From Podarcis raffonei (Eukaryota > Chordata > Lepidosauria > Squamata > Lacertidae), in the NCBI RefSeq assembly GCF_027172205.1, contig NC_070614.1, forward strand, positions 39,190,001 through 39,254,000: 64,000 bases of DNA. Reading direction: 5' to 3'. The notes under the pieces were generated by a model that ran no database searches, had not been told where the DNA came from, and saw nothing but the letters and a program-made list of their open reading frames with translations. Positions 55,801 to 64,000 of this stretch are shown here, in pieces; position 1 is the first letter of the stretch, and every line of letters starts with the position of its first letter. A program made the translations under genes and the position numbers.

Positions 55801-58140
55801 GGCTGTCATTATGGACCAAACTGACAAGAAAACAAGGGTTGAATTTCTGGTTTCTTACGATAACACACCTTCTCCTTTTGTTGCAGCCAAGGAAGGTCTT
55901 GACGAAGTTCCCGCTGTCTCCTGTTGGTGCGACAGATTTGAGCAGAGAGCAAAGGAATTTACTCCTGTATCCAGAGGCGAAGAGGCTGCAGCCGGGTGTT
56001 TGCGCTGGGAGGCTCAGAAGGCAGGCTATGCTGTTGGCAGAGGGGTGGCTTCTAGAGCTTTTGTTGCTTGTGTGCATCTCAAATCTATGATCAAAGGATG
56101 TCTGAGGGCAAGCAGCTTCCAGGGGGTGGGGAGGGGTGGGGGAGAAGGGTCTGTACTATCCATTCTGTCATTTGGCAAAGTCGTGAAACTGGGGGAGCAT
56201 CTTAAGAGAAAGGAAAACTATCCATTGTCATTTGGATCCAGAAAGGCAGCCCTGGATCAGGTTTCATCTATTTATTTAACGTTATCATGGGATCACTTGC
56301 TGGAGCTGGAGGTAGAATATGTATCAGGACATGGGCAAGATTCTGAGTGCAAACCAGCTGGTGCCACTGGGAGGACTGCAAATTTTGAGCGTTTTTGTAT
56401 CCAAGCAAGCTTTGCCAAGGCAGAAGTACACTTTCAGCACTTTGCTGTACCCATGCCTGAAACTGACCGTTCGCATCGTGGGAACAGCCCGAAGCTGGAA
56501 GGCACAAAAGGGAAGAGTGCTTTGCAGGTTTCCCATGTGCATCTGGGTGGCCACTGTGAGAACAGGATGAGAGATTGGCCATTGGCCTGATTTAGCAGGT
56601 GCTTGTTTTGTTCTTAAGCATTTAAAAGGCAAAATATGCTCCAGGAGCAGAGGAGCATGCTGGACTTGCAAAAGTGATGTCTGCAATGGAGCCCGGGGGG
56701 AAATAGGGTACAGACTAACTCATGTATAAACTCCAGGCCTTGAGCTGGAAATAGGATTGCCAACTGACCAAGAAAAGCACTGGCCAAATGTGCTCTTGTG
56801 CCTTTATTAGTGGCTCTACGTGCATAAAATCAACCAGTTTCTCAGCATGGGGATAACACTACCAGTTGTGAATATCTACACATCATGCTGTTGTTAAAGG
56901 CTTACAAGTGCAGCGGCTGGTTGAAAATTTGGCAGCCCAGGTTGGAAAAGGAGGGCTGGATGGGGAAATAGGAAGTGTCCCAGCCTCCCAATCTGGGCAA
57001 TGGCTCTTGTTGCTGAACGCTTTACAGGGTCCTGCCGTGATTCCTTGGCACGGCTTACTACTTATGCAGGATAGTGATTGTGCCCCTACAGGTTGAGCAA
57101 TGCACAGTGTAACCGACTTGGCTGTCGGTGGTGTATTTTAACTTTTAACTCTCTAGAAATGGAAAATCAACATCGCTTCTGTTTATTTAATAATTTATTC
57201 CCCAGTTTCCCAAAACGTGGTACACAAACCACTTACACAAAAAAATTCAAACATTAAAAAACCAAGACATCGGTTCTAATAAAACCTGGCAACAGTTGCT
57301 GTTGTTCCCTAAGCAGGATGCCTCTTGCTATTCAAGGCTCTCCTAGTCCTGTTCTATGAATGGTTGTGATTCCTAAAAGAGCAGATCAGAAGCACACAGA
57401 TTTTTTTAAAACCATGTTGTTTATGGTGGGGGAGAAACTGAGCTTTCCTAAGTGCAATCTTGGCTCTTTTGTTTAAAAAAGCACAAAATAGACGCAGGCT
57501 TAAGCATTTGCAGATCTGTTCACATGGTCATTATGGGTAATTAAGGGTTTTTAAGTTTGTTGGGGGGCTCATTTGTACATGCTCTTGGTTCCCCATATGG
57601 GCTTTATTTTAGCCTCTTTAAGATCTAGAACTCTGATTATGCTGGGAGAAGATCACATTTTAATGGAGGACCTACTTGTTCTGAAAACACAAAGCCCATG
57701 ACTTAGCGCAGATATGCAAACACATAGATGTCCAGACCAAAGCCACAGCTCTCCTCCCTGGTCATGCCAACTGCTGGGGCTAAGCCCTGGTTTGGCTTAG
57801 CATTAACAAGTGAACTCGCCCTCTATAAAGCAGCTTTCAAGAATTAGTAAACATACCCTCGATATACTTTAACAGTGAGAAGTCTCTGGCTGAACTTTCA
57901 TTTCATTCACTTAGTGGCTTTAGGCATGCCACTATTCACGGAGTCCTCTCCTATGCAATATAGGGATAATACTAGCCTAAGGGGAGGAATTGTAAGTGCT
58001 TTAAACAGAGGAAGAAATTCAAGCAAATATGAAGTACAACTATTGCCTTAAGAACCTACTGTATTTTACGAATGGTCAAGAAACATGCCATTTCCTTGTT
58101 CTGTATGAGCAGCCAGTGCAATGGGCATGATAAAAAATTG
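55801..58140. other. Intergenic; one possible orphan exon
   Basis: A good acceptor (ttctccttttgttgcag) ends near 55886 and opens several frames for about 200 bp, but none matches a family I know. The rest, including 56600-58140, shows no gene. A repeat tail with 'ggccactgtgagaacaggat' is at 56550-56620. Confidence 0.3.
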
Positions 58141-58149
58141 TCCTAATTT

Positions 58150-58265
58150 TGGCCACATTCCAGGCAGTAGTTGTGAGCCAGCCAGCATAGCCAAAGGGCA
58201 GAGATGGTGGGAGCTGTATTCCAGCAACATGTGAAAGGCCACAGGTTCCCCTCCACTACTCTTCT
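58150..58265. mobile_element. Palindromic hAT-like MITE, eroded
   Basis: 'gatggtgggagctgtattcc' and 'ggccacaggttcccctccac' are the recognisable arms. Confidence 0.4.
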
Positions 58266-58501
58266 TCGGGTGCTTTTTCTTGGTCTTCTGGCCCCAATTT
58301 GCTCTGCTCTGCCCTTTCAATGTTTTGAATGCCAGTGGCACAATTCCCACCATTGTCCCAATGCACTGGAACATCCACCCTCCGTGGTTCCCAGCCAGAA
58401 AATCCTGGAGGACGGGAGCTTTCCATTCATCTTGCAAGTCTTGATATCTCCCACCCCTGCTTTTCTTATTTCATAGACATCCTGCTGAATCCTTCAGTCC
58501 T

Positions 58502-58507
58502 TTTATT
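58502..58507 (-). terminator. Candidate poly(A) signal of SLX1
   Basis: AATAAA on the minus strand, about 250 nt after the proposed SLX1 stop codon. Confidence 0.45.
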
Positions 58508-58759
58508 TAATCATTTCACCTAAGAGAATTAATTAATTCACTTGTCCGTTGCATGATTCTGGGGCTGGAAGCTTAAAAAGGCCCAGATCCAGCCGGGGGA
58601 GAAGCAAACACAAGAGCTGACCCAGGGAAGAGGAAGAGGGCATGCTGGGATTTTCAGAAGGGTCACGCAAAGTGTCAGAATTCCTGGGCACTCTTCTGCT
58701 GCCCTAAAGGACGAAAGGTCAGCCATGGACAGCTTTTGCAAAAGCACAGGACTCCTCCT

Positions 58760-61700
58760 TCACAACTGCAGCTCATTAGTCCAATGCTCCTGCAGCATAA
58801 AAGGAAGGAAATGGATTAACGTGCAAGGAACAACATAGCGGAGTGGAACAGGTGGGGCTTATGCCAGAGGTGATGTGGCCAAATAAAGGAGGTAGAATTT
58901 AAGCAGCATAGGCAGGAGATTAACTTGATTGGAAGGAAAGGGAGCTGGTTGGAGAAGAAAGGCTTATACGGGACAGGGATGGGGTTAAATTATGACAAGG
59001 CTGTACATCTATCTTAGGGTTTCCATACAGCTGGAATTTCCTAGACATAACCAGAATACTGCAGCCGGAAGCAGTGTCTGGGGGGAAATCGCTAAAATGC
59101 CTGGTAAAATCTGGACATATGGCAACCCATGTCAGCAGTGTCGTTCTTGACGATTTTCCTTAAAAATAGCAGACACTTTAAAATGTCCAGATTTTTAACA
59201 GCTTGAAATATGGCAACCCTAATCTATCTGCTTGAACACAATATAGTTTCCAGCACAAACGAGTCAAATATAGAAATAGTGTCTAGAGGCCTTTACCTGG
59301 GAGGAGGTGGGATCAGCTTCTAGGTTGCCGTAACAGCCTTTATGGTGACGAACCAGGTCCCCCCAGAGCACAAGATTCTTGCAGCTGGGGGAAAGGGGGA
59401 CAAAGCAGGATTTTCTCAGTGTGGTAGCTGGAGCAGGATGAGGCAGGCTCAGGGCCAGCATTTCAAATTCTGTTAACCTGCTCCAACCTCTTTTAATTCT
59501 GCCAGTGCGCAGGAGGAGTTGCTTACCCCGGGCACTGCCCTTCGATTGGCAGGAAGTGAAGTGGCTCTTTCTCTAGGAAAGCCCGGGACAAACAAGTCAT
59601 ATGAGCAGCCATGGTGCAGCCAGGGTGGAAGCAGTGCAAGGGGATGTCATTGTCACCATCCTGCAGGGGGGAAAAGAAATCCAAAATACAGTCCTCAGCT
59701 CCTTCTAGCTTAATCCCTACTCCAATAACAGACGCAGGAGGAAACAGCACCAGTTCCTCTCTCATAAAGGCGTCCAGCAATGGCTGTGTTTCCCCCCTAC
59801 TGTCAGAGGCAGGGTGCCTCTGGGTATCACCTGCAGGGAATCACCAGGGAGGAGAGTAGTGCTGCTGCACTCCTGCTTTTCGGCTTCCTAGAGGCATCTA
59901 GTTGGCCACTGTGAGAACAGGACTGGACTGCATCGACCTTCGGCTTGGTCTAGTAGGGCTTTTGCATTCTCCAACAGCCTGTGTGTCCAGACTTCCAAGT
60001 TCCTATTCCCCCAAATTCAAATCTCCCCCAGATTATTTCAAAAATCTGACAATGGACACTCATTCCATAGATCTCACCTCTCAAACCATCCAGGAATGCC
60101 GGCTTCCAGTCCTCCTTCCCTGCCCCACTCACTCCAATCCATTCTCCTGCTAAAGGAGAGGCGGGGAACCTTTTCGGCCCTGATCTTTCTCTGTCCCCCT
60201 ACCCCTGCGGCCCAACTTTGACAGGTGTCAGGAGCTGGAGTCAGGGGCAGGCCAGCAAATCTGGTGTCAATGAAGTTAACTCTTTATTCAAAAAAAACCA
60301 AACAATGCAGGGCTAGTGATCACAGCAACTCTTCCCAGTAGGTCTCGCCTCAAGGAGGCAATTGTGGGGACTGAAGGTCCCTGCCTCCCCACCACTCTCT
60401 AAGGCTTTGACCGCAGGTCCTTCCCCAGGAACCTGAGGCTCCTTGGTCTTGTCTCTCTTTGCTCCACCCTCTTCATTCTTCTCCATGTTCTGGGAGACCA
60501 GAAGAAAGGGGGAGACTCCCTGGCTTCTTCAGCAGCCTCCCCACCACTCCCCTCTGCTTCTGCGTCCGGACTCCTCTCTGCCACAGCCTCTTCCTGCTCA
60601 CCAAGCCTTGTTCCCTCTTCAGCTTCTGACACCTCCCAGTCTGCTCCCTCTTCTCCCTCTGACCACTCACAGTCATCGCATCACCACTCCCTGGGCTCTG
60701 AGCCTTCTTCCCTTCCCCAGCTAATGCCACTCCTCTGCATCCAGCCAGTCCATGAAGACAGGTGGGTAGGATACCAAATATGCTAGAGCCAGCATTACCT
60801 GGAATTTTTTCAGACAGATACTGCAGCGTTTTGGAGTAGCCACATTCACCTCTGAAGGTTTCACCCCCTTGGTCTTGACAGCTCGGACCTGCCCAAAGGC
60901 CACCGGCATGTGTAGCGGAGGTTCCAGGCCTGCAGGGAAGTCCCTGCAATATTCCTGCTTGAGCCAGCGAATGGTGAGGGGCAGACGGCACCAAGGAGCA
61001 GTTTGGAGCATGTGGGCTAAGACACGCAGGTGGAAGTCAAACTGACGCTCCCGCGAAGTGCGGCGAGTCACGTGAGTGAGGCGGCGGGAGGAGTGCGGAT
61101 GCTGCCAAGCCCACTCAAACTGTGTGGAAGAGAGAGGAAATCAAAGGAGATTGCTTAGGTTTGTGGGGGACTAGCAGTTGTGGGGAAAGGAACCCCACTG
61201 CTAAAAAGGAAAAGGAAGGTGAGCGGAAGTTGAGAAGGGCCTTACCCGCAGAGCAGCCACATCAGAAGGGAAACCATGGATGATCAGCACCATGTCCCTG
61301 CAAGGAGAAAGGAAGGAAAATTTGATTTCCCAGCATGCACAGCCTAGAAGTCTAGTTCCCAGTATGCACTGAAGTCTCCTCAGAATGGTTGGCCTAGAAA
61401 ATGGACATACCGAGATGGAAGACATAGACAGAAAAGGAAAATTTGAAAGTCATAGCTCAGTAGTGGAATATGTGCTTTACAGGCAGAAAATCCCAAGTTC
61501 AATTTCTGATATGTCGAGTTAAGGCTGGCCTGGGAAAGCCCCCCTCCTTCCACCAAGTATAAAACCCTGGAGAGGTGCGGCCAGTCTGTGGTCGACAACT
61601 ACAGAGCTGGATAGGCCAAAGGTCTGACTTGGAATAACCATAGCTGTCAACTTTCCCCTGTTTTTAAGGGGCATTTCCTTATTCCAAATAGGATTCATCA

Positions 61701-61936
61701 CAAGAAAAAGGACAAGTTGACAGCCATGGGAATAACACAGCTTCCTTGGCTGTTATGCATTACCAAGGACCACGGCCGCTCGTCTTCCAAGCCCCACCGC
61801 GTCGCTTCCCGCCATTGTGCTGATTGATGCGTCGCTCAGGATTGACAGTGAAGCCGACGTAGACTCGGCCATGGTAACGAGGGTTGGTGCAGTACAGAAG
61901 GTAGACCCCAAAGAAGTTGCACACTTCCACCACCAT
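58760..61936 (-). CDS. SLX1: Structure-specific endonuclease subunit SLX1
   Basis: Six coding exons, complement of 61764-61936, 61246-61297, 60799-61119, 59527-59660, 59297-59384 and 58760-58789, give 265 residues (human 275). All introns are GT-AG and in phase. The GIY-YIG nuclease domain starts at about residue 10 ([40 protein letters not shown]) and continues through exon 2 to the catalytic-Glu region FEWAWQHP. The C-terminal RING/PHD-type zinc domain is [37 protein letters not shown]. With scaffold SLX4, SLX1 cuts Holliday junctions and flaps in the nucleus. The last exon codes EHWTNELQL, matching the human C-terminal EAHWTDLLET. If it is skipped, reading on from exon 5 gives a short tail ending at 59264. 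The start is the first ATG after an acceptor at 61973, so a non-coding first exon lies upstream. A divergent partner of BOLA2. Confidence 0.93.
59016..59223. mobile_element. MITE with 'tagggttnccata' inverted ends in SLX1 intron 5
   Basis: Left 'ttagggtttccatacagctg' and right 'gaaatatggcaaccctaatc' are inverted copies. A related left end occurs at about 24080. Confidence 0.55.
60226..60630 (-). mobile_element. LTR-like element in SLX1 intron 3
   Basis: On the minus strand it begins TGTCAGAAGC and ends AGCTCCTGACA, with an AATAAAGAGTTAACTTCATT region near its 3' end. Shares 'gttctgggagaccag' and the signal context with 31665-31960. The TGTCAG ends recall the LTR at 41753. I see no target duplication. 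A fossil LTR is the best reading, but the family is not fixed. Confidence 0.45.
61447..61635 (+). mobile_element. tRNA-Ala-type SINE in SLX1 intron 1
   Basis: 'catagctcagtagtggaata', 'gtgctttacaggcagaaaat', 'cccaagttcaatttctgata', the body with 'aaccctggagaggtgcggcc', and the end 'gagctggataggccaaaggt ctgactt'. Diverged. Confidence 0.6.
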
Positions 61937-62479
61937 GGCAACCGCCGAGGGCTCAGGCACGTCCAAGGAGACCTACAAGGAAGGAGAAAGCAAGTGTTAG
62001 GCGAAGAGTCCCGCACTCTTCTAGCGGTACCTGTTGTTCCTCTCTCACCTCTGCTCTTCCTTTATTCCGACGCCTTCCTGTTTTCCACACCGCTCAGTAT
62101 AGGGCTGCCGCCTCTTCTCCTGGCAGGGCTCCTTTTCAAGAGATACGTGCAGGGCCGAAATCCAGCATCACTGCCTCTCCATGGAAGGGAGACTTGGACA
62201 TGTTGGGCTGCTGCTTGTCAACACAGTTCTTGGAGGAAGAACGGCCCAGCCCAGCGAGGGTTCTTTATTGCCATAGAGGAGAGAGCTGCACCTATTGAAC
62301 CTCTGCCTGCCATGCAGCACTACCGGAATATAGTTCTTGCTTTAGCATTTCCCATCATGCCCTGCGCCTTTCAAACAGAGGCCCCTCCCTTTCCCATCAT
62401 GCTCCGCCTGAGCCTATCCGCAGTTTCCCATCATGCCCCGCACCCCACTTTACTGTCCCCATCTCGGTCCGTTTGCTAC

Positions 62480-63322
62480 CCGTCAAACTTCCACCTTCGG
62501 TCCGGCTAACCGTTTCTTTTGAGTTCGGCCTCGTTTGCATTCTATTGGCTGCGGCGAAGACATGCCTCGCTCACGTGAGCAACCTCCCGCGAGAGGAGCG
62601 GGTGACGTCACGGGGCGCGCACGGAGCATAGACTTATTAAGAAAATCTATTAAGAGGTCTAATCGGAACTAGTGTCGAAGAGTAGCCGAAAACATTTTTT
62701 TAAAGTCCATAATTCTACCTAAAGGCGCTTTCTCGTAACGTAGTTTTTCTTCAATTTCATCTTTAAGCTGTTTAACAGGGTTGCACTGAGATATATCTTG
62801 GTTTACATTTGAGAATATGGCTTGCAACAATGACAAAAAACAATAAACACTCAGATCAACGTTTCTGAATATTTGAACGTGGCGGTGTCAAACATGGAGG
62901 CGGTTTTATATGTCTCTAGTTTATATTCCTCTGCACATCTACACAGAAGTAAGCCCCAATTAGTTCAATGCGTCTGAGTCACAGGCATAGGATTGCAGCC
63001 TAAACCTGCGATAGGCTCAGGGTGATGTCACTCTATTCCTTATTTCTTCTCTTTGGTAAAGTAATGATAATGATAATGATATCGATATATACTTCAGAAG
63101 AGAAAGTTAATTCAATTTTCCCCCAAAAGACTGCGGCGGTGGGCCAGCTCTACTTTATTCTTTCTCTACGGTAAGATAAATTACGCGGAAGTGATGCAGG
63201 CACGCACGACTTTAGGTCGACGTGATTGGTTAGAGGAGACCAGGGGCGGATGTGGCGTATGCCATAGGCGGAAGTGGGGCGTGTGGGGGTTCTCTTTCAT
63301 CTCGGGCGCTTCCCTGGGCAGG
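62480..63322. promoter_or_regulatory. Divergent SLX1 / BOLA2 promoter region
   Basis: An ATTGG at about 62541 (CCAAT on the SLX1 strand) with GC-rich flanks (ggggcgcgcacgg at 62614) suits the SLX1 start. A second GC-richer patch from about 63180, with GATTGGTTA near 63221, precedes the BOLA2 start codon. Between them 62640-63120 is AT-rich and shows no feature. Confidence 0.45.
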
Positions 63323-63397
63323 ATGGAGGCGTCTGGCGCTCTCAGCGTGGAGGCCTTGCGGGAGCGGCTGCTCCAGGGGCTCGAGGCCGAGCATGTG
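63323..63397 (+). CDS. BOLA2: BOLA2, first coding exon (partial gene)
   Basis: The exon codes MEASGALSVEALRERLLQGL then EAEHV and ends at a donor GTG|GTAAGC in phase 0. It aligns with the start of human BOLA2 (MELSAEYLREKLQRDLEAEHV), which also breaks before EVED. BOLA2 partners the glutaredoxin GLRX3 in cytosolic [2Fe-2S] cluster delivery. The following exons are not found before 64000 and should lie beyond the window. The head-to-head position with SLX1 supports the identity. Confidence 0.88.
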
Positions 63398-64000
63398 GTA
63401 AGCGGGGCAGCCCCCCAGGGACCTTTGACCCTCCCCTCTTTCTCTGAAAAAGAAGCCGCCGCTTCCTTTGTTGGAATAGCCATTCTGTCTCCTTTCCCTG
63501 CGGGGATCCTGGGCGCTCTTTATTCTCCCAGCGCCAGCCTGGTCCGGGTTTGCTCGGAAGGAAGGGCTGCTGTGTGTAGTGAGCTTACTCGGAGGAAAGT
63601 GTGCACAGAAATATAGCCTCACATTAGTTAGGTGTCAGCTGCAAATCTTGGCAATTAAGATTTTGGGATCTCAACTGAGGAGTGCAAGGAAAGAGATTAA
63701 GTAATGCATCTGATAGATATTAAATTTTGTCTAAAATGAGATCAAACCAGAATGACTGTCACCTATATTCTAGGACCCGTGGGACGCCTTTTAGCATTGC
63801 CGTAAGCGTGTCTGCTATTCCTAAGTGTTTTCCACTGAGCTTGCTGGGGTTTGCTTTCTATAAGTGTACCTAGGATTGCAGCCTTGACCAGCTTTGGGTG
63901 GTTCTGTAGTTAGATTAAGAGAAGTGGGTGTACCCTTCTTAGTAGGGAGTGGACTCACTGTTGTATGCCTTGGTACGCATTATGCACACACCTTGGTACT
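63398..64000 (+). other. BOLA2 intron 1 (presumed)
   Basis: No second coding exon (EVEDTT-like) is seen. The sequence looks unique apart from a possible diverged repeat end near 63940-64000. Confidence 0.5.

Noticed and set aside
55799-56590. 263-codon frame with a good upstream acceptor
   Set aside because: No family resemblance in any frame, it overlaps repeat sequence at both ends, and no downstream donor partner is evident.

Overview
The window is vertebrate nuclear DNA, almost certainly from a squamate reptile. Two copies of a tRNA-derived SINE of the Sauria type, CORE-SINE, L2-like, CR1-like and L1 LINE fragments, many palindromic MITEs, and split genes with GT-AG introns all point there. 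No prokaryotic or organellar signal is present. Gene models come from reading splice sites and family conservation by eye; every junction given keeps the reading frame.

Layout. 1-15.9 kb is intergenic and repeat-rich: a 714-bp solo LTR with 4-bp target duplication, two hAT-type elements with perfect 8-bp duplications, mariner/Tigger MITEs and LINE tails. 16.0-17.0 kb holds an intact single-exon urotensin-2-receptor-like GPCR (+). 17.1-28.5 kb is again repeats and unassigned DNA. 28.5-34.3 kb is a four-exon C2H2 zinc-finger gene (-) with 25 finger positions and a divergent KRAB-B-box-like exon. 35.7-38.5 kb is a TBRG1-like gene (+) whose whole coding sequence lies in one exon. 41.2-45.5 kb is TACO1 (-, five exons), with a 782-bp solo LTR in its third intron. 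48.3-54.0 kb is a SCAN zinc-finger gene (+) that retains a capsid-like extension before SCAN and has three fingers. 58.8-61.9 kb is SLX1 (-, six coding exons including a 30-nt last exon). 63.3 kb is the first coding exon of BOLA2 (+), whose remainder lies beyond the window.

The genes lie mostly in divergent pairs: ZNF/TBRG1-like, TACO1/SCAN-ZNF and SLX1/BOLA2. CpG-rich stretches mark the starts of the ZNF, the TBRG1-like gene, the SCAN-ZNF and the SLX1/BOLA2 pair. The SLX1-BOLA2 neighbourhood is also found in mammals. The genes do not form one pathway: mitochondrial COX1 translation (TACO1), DNA junction cleavage (SLX1), Fe-S trafficking (BOLA2), two DNA-binding regulators, one FYR-domain nuclear protein and one peptide receptor.

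The most notable points are the capsid-extended SCAN gene with an L1 inserted 27 bp before a splice acceptor, the intronless TBRG1-like gene, the SLX1 micro-exon, and a set of nested transposon insertions whose target duplications or matching empty sites can be read directly. I saw no clearly new biological system.
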